A stretch of 64,000 bases of DNA from Noviherbaspirillum suwonense (GCF_900182955.1 NZ_FXUL01000012.1:62001-126000), one strand, 5' to 3'; shown: positions 9,580 to 18,673, counted from the stretch's first letter. Translations and numbers: made by a program. The notes: generated from the letters alone by a model not told the origin.

Positions 9580-10545
9580 ATGACCCAAGAAGAGACCACC
9601 GCGATCGTCACCATCAGCCTGCTGGCCGCCTTCGCCGATGGCGAAAAGCATGAACGCGAGCGCGCCGAGATCAAGCGCATCGCGGAGGACCTGGCCGGGG
9701 AGGACGGCGTGCGCTTGCCCAGGCTCTACCAGGATGTGCTGCTCAAGCGCGTTACGCTGGAATCGGCCGCGGCAGCGCTCACGAGCGCCGAGTCGCGTCA
9801 GCTTGCCTACGAAATGGCGGTCTGCGTATGCGACGCCGACGACGTGCAGTCGGACTCCGAGCGCCGCTTCCTCGACGCATTGCGCGACGCCCTCGGCATA
9901 GGCGCACCCGCCGCCGCCGCGTTCACCCGCAGCGCCGAGGACATGGCCGCCGCGCCCATGGGCGGCGCCGCAAGCCTTGCGGCTGCCGATGCAGTTGCGC
10001 AACCGGCGCGCGCCGCGCCGGCAAACGTCGACGAGGCCGAACTCGACAGCGCGATCCTGAACGCATCCATCGTCAACGGGGCGCTCGAACTGTTGCCGGA
10101 ATCCCTGTCGACCATGGCCATCATCCCGCTGCAGATGAAGCTGGTTTACCGGATCGGGCAAGCATACGGCTACGAGCTTGACCGCGGGCACATCAAGGAT
10201 TTTCTGGCAACAGCGGGCGTCGGCATGACATCCCAGTTTCTGGAGCAGGCCGGCCGCAAGCTCCTGGGCGGGCTGCTGGGGAAGATGGGCGGCGGCATGG
10301 CGCGCGGCGTGGGCAACCAGGCCGTCAGTTCCGGCATGAGCTTCGCCAGCACTTATGCGCTGGGCCAGGTGGCCAAGCGTTACTACGCTGGCGGCCGCAC
10401 CCTGTCCACGCAGATGCTCAAGGATAGCTACGCAAGCGTGGTGCAGGAAGGACGGCAGTTGCAGACCCAGTACCTCCCTGCGATACAGGAAAAGGCGCGC
10501 ACGCTGGATACCGCGAAGATCATGGCCATGGTGCGCGGAAAATAA
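9580..10545 (+). CDS. TerB-like N-terminal domain protein with DUF697-like C-terminus
   Basis: A 321-residue protein. Residues 1-110 form a helical TerB-like domain (DGEKHERERAEIKRIAEDL, later CVCDADDVQSDSERRFLD) with the acidic metal-binding residues of tellurite-resistance TerB proteins. Residues 115-160 are an Ala-rich linker. The C-terminal half (MKLVYRIGQAYGYELDRG, then Gly-rich helices) resembles DUF697 membrane-associated domains. The start at 9580 has GGAGAG 6 bp upstream. No ter operon genes are near, so tellurite resistance should not be assumed; a stress or membrane role is possible. Confidence 0.7.
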   Translation: MTQEETTAIVTISLLAAFADGEKHERERAEIKRIAEDLAGEDGVRLPRLYQDVLLKRVTLESAAAALTSAESRQLAYEMAVCVCDADDVQSDSERRFLDALRDALGIGAPAAAAFTRSAEDMAAAPMGGAASLAAADAVAQPARAAPANVDEAELDSAILNASIVNGALELLPESLSTMAIIPLQMKLVYRIGQAYGYELDRGHIKDFLATAGVGMTSQFLEQAGRKLLGGLLGKMGGGMARGVGNQAVSSGMSFASTYALGQVAKRYYAGGRTLSTQMLKDSYASVVQEGRQLQTQYLPAIQEKARTLDTAKIMAMVRGK

Positions 10546-10828
10546 GGGTCCGACATGGCCTCTGGATGGCAGCGGGGCCGATGCCGGCGTTCCGCTGCCG
10601 GCGCACGGGGAAGGAAACGCAGGAGGTCATCGCATGCAGGTCTTCCAAGCGCAGCTGCCGCCCTGCATTTAACGTCACGCTCTGAACGAAGCCGCCATTC
10701 AGGGACGCATTGCGCATCGGTTAACGGTGCAAGCAAGCGAGACGCGTGCGCCGGACGCGATCTTCATCTGCGTCCATCACACTGCCCCCATGACCGACCG
10801 TTTCGCATGGCCTGTCCCGGGGAGCGGC

Positions 10829-11419
10829 TCAGGCGGGAAGAACGCCGGCAAGCGCCTTGCCGGCTAGCTGCGCCGTCGCCAGCAGGCGGTCCAGGCCTTG
10901 TCCATGGCGGGCGCTGGCCGAGAGCCCGGCCATCGTGGTGCACACGAAATCGGCGACCCGATCCGCCTCCTGCGGATAGCGTTCGGCAATCGCGTTGCGA
11001 ATGACGTCCTGCGCAGCGGTATGGAAGCCGAGGGCGGCGCCGCGCGCCTCCAGGTCGTTGCAGCGCGTCCCCTCCAGCACCATGCACCCGGTGGCGGTCG
11101 CATCGGCGGCATAGAAGCGCGCCGCCGTCATCAGCACCTCTGCAAGGGATTCAGCCAGCGGCCTGTCCGCCCCCAGGATCTGCGCCAGGGGAATCGCAGC
11201 GGTCGCCGCGTAGCGATCGAGTATCCGCGCGTACAGCCCGGCCTTGCTGCCGAAAGCCGCGTAGAAGCTGGGCGGGTTGATGCCCAGCGCCTTCGTCAGG
11301 TCCGCAACACTTACCGCATCGTAGCCGTTCTCGTGAAACAGACGCTGGGCAGTCGCGATTGCCTCGTCCAGGTTGAACTGGCGCGGGCGGCCACGCGCGG
11401 CATTTATATTTGTAGCCAT
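10829..11419 (-). CDS. bdcR: TetR-family repressor BdcR
   Basis: A 196-residue TetR/AcrR regulator, almost the size of E. coli BdcR (197). The helix-turn-helix SVADLTKALGINPPSFYAAF and the effector-domain stretch GCMVLEGTRCNDLEARG line up well with BdcR, and the gene is divergent from bdcA exactly as in E. coli. The chosen ATG gives MATNINAARGRPRQF; a longer frame starts at 11440 but lacks family similarity. The start codon lies inside the palindrome at 11410-11427, which suggests autorepression. Known role: represses bdcA, a biofilm-dispersal gene. Confidence 0.9.
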   Translation of the reverse strand: MATNINAARGRPRQFNLDEAIATAQRLFHENGYDAVSVADLTKALGINPPSFYAAFGSKAGLYARILDRYAATAAIPLAQILGADRPLAESLAEVLMTAARFYAADATATGCMVLEGTRCNDLEARGAALGFHTAAQDVIRNAIAERYPQEADRVADFVCTTMAGLSASARHGQGLDRLLATAQLAGKALAGVLPA

Positions 11420-11427
11420 GATTACAA
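11410..11427. promoter_or_regulatory. Probable BdcR operator palindrome
   Basis: TTGTAGCCATGATTACAA is an 18-bp imperfect palindrome (TTGTA, CATG, TACAA all symmetric). It covers the bdcR start codon and ends 6 bp before the bdcA -35 box, the position expected for a repressor site acting on both divergent genes. Assignment to BdcR is inferred from position and symmetry. Confidence 0.65.
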
Positions 11428-11433
11428 AAATCC

Positions 11434-11461
11434 TTGACAACGGGAACAGGGGTTATTGTAT
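11434..11461 (+). promoter_or_regulatory. Predicted bdcA promoter
   Basis: A perfect TTGACA -35 box at 11434-11439 is followed after 16 bp by a weak -10-like TTGTAT (11456-11461). It sits just downstream of the palindromic operator and 31 bp before the bdcA start codon. Confidence 0.5.
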
Positions 11462-11492
11462 CATGCGCTACATTAATCAAAAAGGAGCGGTC

Positions 11493-12206
11493 ATGACGGA
11501 TTTCACGAACAAGTCGGTCCTGGTGCTTGGCGGCAGCCGGGGCATAGGCGCGGCGATCGTACGGCGCTTTGTTGCGGACGGCGCGAACGTCGCCTTCACT
11601 TATTCAGGCTCGCCGGAAGCGGCCCGGCAACTCGCCACGGAGACGGGGAGCACCGCATTCTCGACGGACAGCGCGGACCGGGATGCGGTCATCGCCCGGG
11701 TCCGTGACAGCGGTCCGTTGGACGTGCTGGTCGTTAATTCCGGCATCGCTCTTTTCGGCGATGCGCTGGAGCAGGACCCGGATGCAATTGATCGGCTGTT
11801 CCGTATCAACGTCCATGCGCCGTACCACGCGTCGGTCGAAGCCGCGCGGCAAATGCCGGCGGGCGGGCGGATCATCGTGATCGGATCGGTGAACGGCGAC
11901 CGCATGCCCTTGCCCGGCATGGCGTCCTATGCGCTGAGCAAATCCGCGCTGCAAGGCCTGGCACGCGGACTGGCGCGCGATTTCGGTCCGCGCGGCATCA
12001 CGATCAATATCGTGCAGCCCGGGCCGATCGACACCGACGCCAACCCGGCGGATGGCCCGATGAAGGACCTGATGCACAGCTTTATGGCCATCAAGCGCCA
12101 TGGTCGCCCTGAAGAGGTCGCCGGGATGGTGGCCTGGCTGGCCGGGCCGGAGGCGGGTTTTGTGACCGGGGCGATGCACACGATCGACGGCGCGTTCGGC
12201 GCCTGA
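11493..12206 (+). CDS. bdcA: Cyclic-di-GMP-binding biofilm dispersal mediator, SDR family
   Basis: A 237-residue short-chain dehydrogenase, the same length as E. coli BdcA and close to it throughout: the nucleotide-binding loop LGGSRGIGAAIVRR, the block FRINVHAPYHASVEAARQMP, the active-site YALSK motif and the C-terminus VTGAMHTIDGAFGA. BdcA binds cyclic-di-GMP and promotes biofilm dispersal in E. coli; a redox activity is also expected from the fold. The ATG at 11493 has AGGAGCGG in ideal position. It is divergent from bdcR with an operator and a TTGACA promoter between them. Confidence 0.92.
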   Translation: MTDFTNKSVLVLGGSRGIGAAIVRRFVADGANVAFTYSGSPEAARQLATETGSTAFSTDSADRDAVIARVRDSGPLDVLVVNSGIALFGDALEQDPDAIDRLFRINVHAPYHASVEAARQMPAGGRIIVIGSVNGDRMPLPGMASYALSKSALQGLARGLARDFGPRGITINIVQPGPIDTDANPADGPMKDLMHSFMAIKRHGRPEEVAGMVAWLAGPEAGFVTGAMHTIDGAFGA

Positions 12207-12565
12207 CCGATTCCTCTCAGCCTGTGCACGCACGCACCGTCGCTTTGACGCAGACATCGACGGTGGACCAGGCATGCCGGCCTGCAGGCTTCATCGTCGC
12301 ACCTGGCCGGTTACGGCAGGGCGGCGCAGGGTATGCGGTCTGTGCCTTGCCGGCGTGTGCCAGGGCGTCCGGGGCGCGTGCCAAATCGCGAGGCCGGATT
12401 TGCCCAGCCTTGCATGCGTGCTCCAAGGCCCAGCCTTCATTAACACGGACTGCCATGAGCGATTTCAAGTTGCTTATCTTTCACGGTCTCGATAGGATGC
12501 CTTAGAGAAAAATGGCCAAGGGCGGCGCCCGACGGCAATCCACGCATCAGTTATGGAGGCAATAC
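12207..12565. other. Intergenic stretch, no gene seen
   Basis: About 360 bp of high-GC DNA between bdcA and a Bug receptor gene. Open frames here overlap each other without family similarity. No hairpin with a T tract was recognised. Confidence 0.5.
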
Positions 12566-13537
12566 ATGATCACCCGGCGACAATTTCTGGCAGCGGCTTC
12601 CGCGGCGTGTGCAACGACCGCCTGGGCCCAGCCGGTCCATTCAGGCAAACCGATACGCCTGATCGTGCCGTTCCCGGCGGGCGGCGCGACCGACGCCTTT
12701 GCCCGCGCGATATCGCAGAAGCTCAGCGAACGGCTGGGTGCGGCAGTCATCGTCGACAACCGGCCCGGTGCAGGCGGCTCGATCGGCTCGGACATGGTGG
12801 CGAAGGCCGCACCGGATGGCGATACGCTGCTGCTGGCCACATCGAGCACGCATTCGATCGCCCCGAACTTCCCGAACGCCATCAAGCTTCCCTACGATGC
12901 AGCGAACGATTTCACCGCGATTTCCCACCTGGGGGATGCACCCAACATCGTGCTGGTGCCAACCAGTTCGCCGGTCAAGTCCATGCAGGAATGGGTGGAG
13001 TACGCGCGCAAGAATCCCGGCAAGCTGAACTATGGCAGCAGCGGCAACGGCACCATCGTGCATATCAGCACCGAGTACCTGCTGTCGATGGCGGGCCTGA
13101 ACCTGGTGCATATTCCCTACCGCGGCACGGGCCTGTCGATCCCGGACCTGGTCAGCGGCAAGCTGGATATCCTGATCGATTCGCTTCCGAGCGGGCTGCC
13201 GCATGTCAGCAGCGGCCGTCTGCGCGGACTGGCGATCACGTCCCTCAAACGTTCGCCGCTGGTTCCGGACCTGCCGCCGGTCGCCGACACGATCCCGGGC
13301 TACGAAGCCATCACATGGTTCGGGCTGTATGGACCGAAAAACCTGCCCGGCCCGGTCGTCAGCCGCATCAACACCGCGGTCAACCAGGTACTGCAGGACA
13401 AGGAAGTCATGGCCGCATTTGCGCGCCTCGGCATCGAAGCGGCAGGGGGCACGCCCGAGCAGTTCAAGACCATGGTCGCGGCAGACCGGGCCAAGTGGAA
13501 AAAAATCATCGCCGACCGCAAGATCACGAACGAGTGA
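12566..13537 (+). CDS. Bug-family tripartite tricarboxylate transporter substrate-binding protein
   Basis: A periplasmic solute receptor of 323 residues. It starts with MITRRQFLAAASAACATTAWA, an export signal with an RR pair that may use Tat or Sec. The mature part has the Bug landmarks IRLIVPFPAGGATDAFAR, VIVDNRPGAGGSIG and NYGSSGNGTIVH that line the ligand pocket. Bug proteins bind carboxylates such as citrate, glutarate or nicotinate; ligand unknown. GGAGG lies 6 bp before the ATG. No TctA/TctB permease genes are nearby, so it is an orphan receptor, common in Burkholderiales. Confidence 0.9.
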   Translation: MITRRQFLAAASAACATTAWAQPVHSGKPIRLIVPFPAGGATDAFARAISQKLSERLGAAVIVDNRPGAGGSIGSDMVAKAAPDGDTLLLATSSTHSIAPNFPNAIKLPYDAANDFTAISHLGDAPNIVLVPTSSPVKSMQEWVEYARKNPGKLNYGSSGNGTIVHISTEYLLSMAGLNLVHIPYRGTGLSIPDLVSGKLDILIDSLPSGLPHVSSGRLRGLAITSLKRSPLVPDLPPVADTIPGYEAITWFGLYGPKNLPGPVVSRINTAVNQVLQDKEVMAAFARLGIEAAGGTPEQFKTMVAADRAKWKKIIADRKITNE

Positions 13538-13793
13538 CGGCGTCCGGCAAGCGGGTTCGCCTGGAATGTCCAGTCCTTTCCATTAGCTGACCGCGGGACG
13601 CAGGGACGGCAGCATTGCGCTCCTTGCCGCCGCCGGTGGCGACCGGCGTTGGCATCCAGGCGGGTTCATCGAATGGAAAGGCCGGTCCGGTTCGCGGCTG
13701 CGGACCGCCCGGCCCGCCATGTTTGCTATGCTGGCTGCTTACCGCTGGCCGGCGGCGACGGACCCGGCGCACAAAGTTCATGGAGTTATACAG

Positions 13794-14330
13794 ATGGTTT
13801 CATTACAAGAGCAGTTCCTGAAGGCCGGGCTGGTCGACAAGAACAAGGTCAAGCAGGCCAAGCAGGAAAAGAGCCGGCAGCAGAAAATCGAACGGCGCAC
13901 CGGCACGGCCAGTGTCGACGAAGCGCGGCTCGCCGCACTGGAAACGCAACGCAAGAACGCCGAGCGGGCACGCGAGCACAATGCCCAGCGCGACGCGGCG
14001 GCCACCCAGAAGGCGATTACGGCGCAGATTACCGAGATGGTGCAGAAGAACCGGCAGAGCAAGGGCGCCGGCGACATCGCCTATCACTTCACGCATGACG
14101 GGAAGGTCGAGCGTATTCATGTCTCGGCAGCGGTCCAGGGGCACCTGGTGGCCGGACGCCTGGTCATCGTCTGCCACGGCGGCAGCACCGACCTGGTGCC
14201 CAAAACGATCGCCGACAAGATCGCCGAGCGCGATGCTTCCCTTGTCGTGCGGGTCGCCAAACCCAGCAGCGAGGTCGACGCGGACGATCCGTATGCCGCC
14301 TTCAAGATTCCCGACGACCTGATGTGGTAG
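13794..14330 (+). CDS. DUF2058 family protein
   Basis: A 178-residue soluble protein of the DUF2058 (YaiL-like) family, widespread in proteobacteria and without a defined function. The N-terminus SLQEQFLKAGLVDKNKVKQA is the family hallmark. It is followed by a long Lys/Arg/Glu-rich helix (about residues 20-90) that could form a coiled coil, and a C-terminal domain with the IAYHFTHDGKVERIHVS pattern. The ATG has GGAG 8 bp upstream. Its stop lies 17 bp from the convergent LysR gene. Role unknown; nucleic-acid binding has been suspected for such charged proteins. Confidence 0.85.
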   Translation: MVSLQEQFLKAGLVDKNKVKQAKQEKSRQQKIERRTGTASVDEARLAALETQRKNAERAREHNAQRDAAATQKAITAQITEMVQKNRQSKGAGDIAYHFTHDGKVERIHVSAAVQGHLVAGRLVIVCHGGSTDLVPKTIADKIAERDASLVVRVAKPSSEVDADDPYAAFKIPDDLMW

Positions 14331-14347
14331 CCCGGGCGCCCCGCGCC

Positions 14348-15241
14348 TCAGGACGGCTTGCCGCCAAAGTCGAGCGCTGCCAGGAACTGCTGCCCGACAG
14401 CGCCGATGATTTCGGCGCGTGCCGCCGTGCGCAGCTGTACCAGCGCAATCGCCCGCGTCTCCGTTGCGGCCGGAACGGGCAGCGCGCGCAGCAGCGGTTC
14501 GGCCTCCCAGCTGCGCTGGGCGAGATTGGGCAGCAGGGCCACGCCGAATCCCTCCCGCACCAGTTCGACGATCGCTTCGATCGAGTTTAGCTCCAGGAAG
14601 GGCGCAGGCTTGGCGCGCAGACGGCGCAGCGTGCGCTCGACCAGTTCCCCGGTATGCTCGGTCCGGTCAAACCGGATGAAGGGATGGCGCTCGATCATCA
14701 AGCGCGGCGTCGCCACCGCCGCGCTTGCGGGCGCCAGCAGCACCATGGGCTCCGCATACAGCGGCGTCCAGACCAGAGAGGGACGATTGACCGCCGGATT
14801 ATGCACGACCACGGCGGCATCGAGTTCGCGGTTTTCCACCTGCGCGATGAGCTGGTTGGACTTGCCTGAAACGATGTGCAGGTCGACCGCCGGATGGCGC
14901 TGCTTGAGCGCCAGCGTCGCGCGCACCAGCTGGCTCAACGCCGACACGACCGAGCCGAACTGCACCGTCCCCGCCAGCGGCATGTCTCCGGGCGCGCCGT
15001 GCCTCGCCTGCTCATACATCGCCAGTATCTGCGTGGCCATCGGCACCAGCGCACGGCCCTGCTCGCTCAGGGTGACCAGTTTCCCGCGACGGATGAAGAG
15101 CGTGCGCTGGAGGTCTGCTTCCAGGGACCGCATCTGCAGCCCCACGGCCGCCTGGGTCAGCGCGACCTGCTGGGCAGCCGCGGTGAACGAGCCCTCGGCG
15201 GCGACGGCAAGGAAGGTGCGGAGCACGCGCAGGCTGGACAT
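14348..15241 (-). CDS. LysR-family transcriptional regulator
   Basis: A 297-residue LysR regulator: N-terminal helix-turn-helix (TFLAVAAEGSFTAAAQQVAL) and a substrate-binding domain from about residue 90. It is divergent from the Bug receptor and gamma-glutamyltransferase-family genes at 15363-18020 with a 120-bp spacer, so it most likely activates that pair in response to its substrate. This is inferred from the standard LysR layout; no operator was proven. Confidence 0.87.
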   Translation of the reverse strand: MSSLRVLRTFLAVAAEGSFTAAAQQVALTQAAVGLQMRSLEADLQRTLFIRRGKLVTLSEQGRALVPMATQILAMYEQARHGAPGDMPLAGTVQFGSVVSALSQLVRATLALKQRHPAVDLHIVSGKSNQLIAQVENRELDAAVVVHNPAVNRPSLVWTPLYAEPMVLLAPASAAVATPRLMIERHPFIRFDRTEHTGELVERTLRRLRAKPAPFLELNSIEAIVELVREGFGVALLPNLAQRSWEAEPLLRALPVPAATETRAIALVQLRTAARAEIIGAVGQQFLAALDFGGKPS

Positions 15242-15362
15242 GGTGGTAAAGAATTTCTTTCAACGTGTAGAAGAAATATTCGCTTTCGCAAAAGGTTCGC
15301 CATCATCATAATCTGTTTAGCCTAGCCCCTGTGCTGACCGGCTTCACCTACGGAGATTGTTT

Positions 15363-16358
15363 ATGCCCGCACCGCTTTCCCGTCGACGCTTCGTCTTCTG
15401 CGCGACCCTGCTGGCCCTCGGGTCCGCGGGCCTGGCGGCGCCTGCCGCCGCTGCCGACGCCTGGCCTTCCCAGCCGTTGAGAATGCTGGTCGGATTCGCC
15501 CCCGGCGGCGCCAACGACATCGTCGCGCGCATCATTGCCAAGGAAATGCAGCAGAGCCTGGGTCAGCCCGTCGTCGTGGACAACCGCGCCGGCGCCGGCG
15601 GCCTGATCGCCAGCGAACTGCTGGCCAAGGCGCCGAAGAATGGCTATACGCTGCTGCTGGGATCCATCGGCAACAACACCATCGCACCGGTGCTGGCGAC
15701 CAAGCTCTCCTTCGACCCGCGCAAGGACATCGAGCCGATCTCGCTGGTGGCGGAGTCGGGCAATGCGCTGCTGGTCAATGCCAAGCAGCCTTACAGCACC
15801 GTCAAGGAACTGGTCGAGGCCGCACGCAAGGCGCCGGGGACCATCAACTACGCGTCGTCCGGCAATGGCTCCACGCTGCACCTGGCGGGCGAGCTGTTTG
15901 CCAAGCAGGCCGGCGTCAACATCGTTCACATCCCGTACAAGGGCAACAGCCAGGCCATCCAGGACGTGTCGGCCGGCCAGGTGCAGGTGATCTTCTCGGG
16001 CATCCCGCCGGCCATCACGTCGGCCAAGACAGGCCAGACCCGCATCCTCGCAGTGACCACGCCGCGCCGGCTCAAGTCGCTGCCGGACGTGCCGACCGTG
16101 GCGGAAGCGGGCGTGCCGGGCTATGCGTTTACCTCCTGGTATGGCCTGTTCACCACCGGCGGCACGGACCCGGCCATCGTCGCGAGGCTGTCGCAGGAAG
16201 TGCGCAAGGCCATTGCGAAGCCCGAAGTGCAGGCGCAGCTTGCCGCGCAGGGACTGGAGCCCGTCACGAATGATCCCGAAAGCTTCAAGGTCCAGATCGA
16301 CCGCGAGCTCAATCGTTGGACTCGCGACATCAAGACCATGAACATTGGACTGAACTGA
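15363..16358 (+). CDS. Bug-family substrate-binding protein
   Basis: A periplasmic receptor of 331 residues with an N-terminal signal (SRRRFVFCATLLALGSAGLA, then an Ala-rich cleavage region). Bug motifs are clear: LRMLVGFAPGGANDIVAR, VVVDNRAGAGGLIA, NYASSGNGSTLHL. The ATG at 15363 has CGGAG 7 bp upstream; an in-frame TTG at 15357 is less likely. It is followed after 36 bp by a gamma-glutamyltransferase-family gene in the same direction, so the receptor may capture a gamma-glutamyl or similar amide compound. That substrate link is inference. Confidence 0.9.
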   Translation: MPAPLSRRRFVFCATLLALGSAGLAAPAAAADAWPSQPLRMLVGFAPGGANDIVARIIAKEMQQSLGQPVVVDNRAGAGGLIASELLAKAPKNGYTLLLGSIGNNTIAPVLATKLSFDPRKDIEPISLVAESGNALLVNAKQPYSTVKELVEAARKAPGTINYASSGNGSTLHLAGELFAKQAGVNIVHIPYKGNSQAIQDVSAGQVQVIFSGIPPAITSAKTGQTRILAVTTPRRLKSLPDVPTVAEAGVPGYAFTSWYGLFTTGGTDPAIVARLSQEVRKAIAKPEVQAQLAAQGLEPVTNDPESFKVQIDRELNRWTRDIKTMNIGLN

Positions 16359-16394
16359 AACAGCCGAGACAATCGAAACAACCGAGACCGATCC

Positions 16395-18020
16395 ATGCCC
16401 ACTTCGCCATTCAACGCCGGTAATCCGTATTCCTCCACGCGCATCCCCGTGTTTGCACGCAATGCCGTGTCCACCTCCCATCCGCTGGGGGCGCAGGCCG
16501 GCTTGCGCATGCTCTGGCGCGGCGGCAATGCGGTCGACGCCGCCATTGCGGCAGCGGCGGCGATGGCAATCGTCGAGCCGGTCAGCAACGGTCTCGGCTC
16601 GGACGCCTTCTGCATCCTGTGGGATGGCAAGGAACTGCATGGCCTGAATGCCTCGGGCCGCGCGCCGCAGGGCTGGACGCCGGAGTACTTCGCGGAGCGC
16701 TATGGACGCCAGGCCAATCCTCCGCGCCGGGGCGTGGACTCCATCACCGTTCCCGGCGCCGTCAGCGCCTGGGTCGCGCTGCATGAGCGCTTCGGCTCGC
16801 TGCCGTTCGCGGAGCTGATGGAGCCGGCCGCCGAGATTGCCGAGCGCGGCTACCTGGTGCCGCCGGTGGTGCAGCAGAAATGGGCAAACGGCGCGCCGGA
16901 GCTGGAAGGGCAGCCCGGCTTCCGGGAAAGCTTCCTGCCCTGGGGACGCCCGCCCGCGGTCGGCGAACTGTTCCGTTTTCCGGCAGCGGCACGTGCGCTG
17001 CGCGCGATTGGGGCAAGCTATGGCAAGGCGTTTTACGAAGGCGAGATTGCCGCGGCCGTGACGTCCTTCGTCCAGCAGCATGGCGGTTGCCTGAGCATGG
17101 CGGACATGGCGGCGAACCGGGCCGAATGGGTCCAGCCGCTTGCCAAGGACTACCGCGGCTACACGCTGCACGAGATTCCGCCGGGCGGCCAGGGCATCGC
17201 CGCGCAGATCGCGCTGGGCATCCTGTCGAACTTCGACCTGGCTGGCCTCGGCGTGGATTCGGTCGCGTCCCAGCACCTGCAGATTGAAGCGATGAAGCTC
17301 GCCTTCGCCGACGTCTACCGCTACGTTGCCGACGCCGGCATGGAAGTGACCGCCGAGCAGATGCTGGACAACGCCTACCTGGCATCCCGCGCGAAGCTGA
17401 TCGATCCACGCCGTGCCCAGGACTTCAAGGCGGGCAACCCGGTCCAGGGCGGCACCATCTACCTGACCGCCGCGGATGAGAGCGGCATGATGGTCAGTTT
17501 CATCCAGAGCAATTTCGCCGGCTTCGGCTCGGGCGTGGTGGAGCCGACCTTCGGCATCAGCCTGCAGAACCGCGGCTTCGGCTTCAGCACCGACCCGGAC
17601 GCGCCCAACCGCGCCAACCTGGTGGGGCCGGGCAAGCGCCCGTTCCACACCATCATTCCCGCGTTCCTGACGCAGGAGGGACAGCCGGTAATGAGCTTTG
17701 GCGTCATGGGCGGCAACATGCAGCCGCAGGGGCACATGCAGACGCTGGTCCGCATGATCGACTACAAGCAGTCGCCGCAGACCGCCTGCGATGCGCCGCG
17801 CTGGCGTTTCAACCAGGGCCTCGGGATCAACGTCGAGTCGCGGATGGACCCTGCCACGGTGGCCGGCCTGCAGGCGCTGGGACACGAGATCGAAGTCATC
17901 GACGATCCCTACCAGGACTTCGGCGCCGGCCAGTTCATCTGGCGCATGGGCGATCCCTCCGTCGAGGGCTACCAGGTCGCCAGCGATCCGCGACGCGACG
18001 GCCTGGCAGCGGGCTTCTAG
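16395..18020 (+). CDS. Gamma-glutamyltransferase-family hydrolase
   Basis: A 541-residue Ntn-hydrolase-type enzyme, close in length and layout to the YwrD branch of the family. The conserved N-terminal block has STSHPLGAQAGLRMLWRGGN and the large-subunit segment FHTIIPAFLTQEGQPVMSFG. The expected self-cleavage site and nucleophile Thr is T354 in GGTIYLTAAD. Family enzymes self-cleave into two subunits and hydrolyse gamma-glutamyl or related amide bonds. No signal peptide is visible, so it is probably cytoplasmic. It forms an apparent operon with the Bug receptor upstream, under the divergent LysR gene. Confidence 0.88.
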   Translation: MPTSPFNAGNPYSSTRIPVFARNAVSTSHPLGAQAGLRMLWRGGNAVDAAIAAAAAMAIVEPVSNGLGSDAFCILWDGKELHGLNASGRAPQGWTPEYFAERYGRQANPPRRGVDSITVPGAVSAWVALHERFGSLPFAELMEPAAEIAERGYLVPPVVQQKWANGAPELEGQPGFRESFLPWGRPPAVGELFRFPAAARALRAIGASYGKAFYEGEIAAAVTSFVQQHGGCLSMADMAANRAEWVQPLAKDYRGYTLHEIPPGGQGIAAQIALGILSNFDLAGLGVDSVASQHLQIEAMKLAFADVYRYVADAGMEVTAEQMLDNAYLASRAKLIDPRRAQDFKAGNPVQGGTIYLTAADESGMMVSFIQSNFAGFGSGVVEPTFGISLQNRGFGFSTDPDAPNRANLVGPGKRPFHTIIPAFLTQEGQPVMSFGVMGGNMQPQGHMQTLVRMIDYKQSPQTACDAPRWRFNQGLGINVESRMDPATVAGLQALGHEIEVIDDPYQDFGAGQFIWRMGDPSVEGYQVASDPRRDGLAAGF

Positions 18021-18202
18021 TCGAGACGATGCCCGGTTGACAGGGCGCGAGTCCTGTCGCTACGCCGCAGGCGCCGGCGGAAAGTCCCGATCCTGTCGGG
18101 TGCAGTACATGCGCCGGGAGATATCCCGCTCGGCGCCAGGTCGACGCTGGCGCGGATAGCGCCGCCATCACCCGATGCGTCCGAGTCTACGAGGAAGCTT
18201 GA

Positions 18203-18673
18203 ATGCTCATTCCAATGTGTAAAGGCCTTGCACGCCGGCCCGTCGCTGCGATCGTTTTCGGGATGGCGTCGGCCTGCGCGATGGCGCAGCAGCCGCCAGG
18301 CGTCATTGCGCGACAGATCGACAACCATCTCAACAAATGCATCAAGACCCTGCAGTGCGATACCAAGCCGTGCGCGACTAACGGCGGGCTGAAGTCCTGC
18401 TACAGCAGCGTGAGCGTGGAGTGGGACAAGAAGCTCGAGCGGATCGATGCAAGCCTTTCGGCGCGCGGCGGCTGGTGCGCCGCTCACTGGACCGTACTGA
18501 AAGACGCCCATGCCGCTTTTGAGGAGGCGATCATGCAAAGCCCCACCTGGGCGGATTCCCCTTACAACAGCGATGACGACATGGGGCTGCAGATGCAACA
18601 GCAACGGTACGAATTGGCCTATGGCGTCATCACCAACAGCGCATGCAGGAAAGCGGAACATCCGGCACGTTAG
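18203..18673 (+). CDS. Cys-rich exported hypothetical protein
   Basis: A 156-residue protein not recognised with confidence. The first 28 residues look like a signal peptide ending in ACAMAQQ. The mature part has six cysteines (NKC, LQC, KPC, KSC, GWC, SAC), which would suit three disulfides in the periplasm. The spacing around SCYSSVSVEWDKKLERI faintly recalls LprI/DUF1311-type lysozyme-inhibitor domains, but this is not enough to name it. A GAGGAAG-like ribosome site precedes the ATG. Confidence 0.55.
   Translation: MLIPMCKGLARRPVAAIVFGMASACAMAQQPPGVIARQIDNHLNKCIKTLQCDTKPCATNGGLKSCYSSVSVEWDKKLERIDASLSARGGWCAAHWTVLKDAHAAFEEAIMQSPTWADSPYNSDDDMGLQMQQQRYELAYGVITNSACRKAEHPAR

Noticed and set aside
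9580-10545. Tellurite resistance operon
   Set aside because: Only one TerB-like domain is present; terZ, terA, terC, terD and terE are all missing.
15348-17885. An 845-codon open frame on the minus strand
   Set aside because: It is exactly antisense to the Bug and gamma-glutamyltransferase genes, which carry clear family motifs. High-GC codon bias on the coding strand leaves such antisense frames open.
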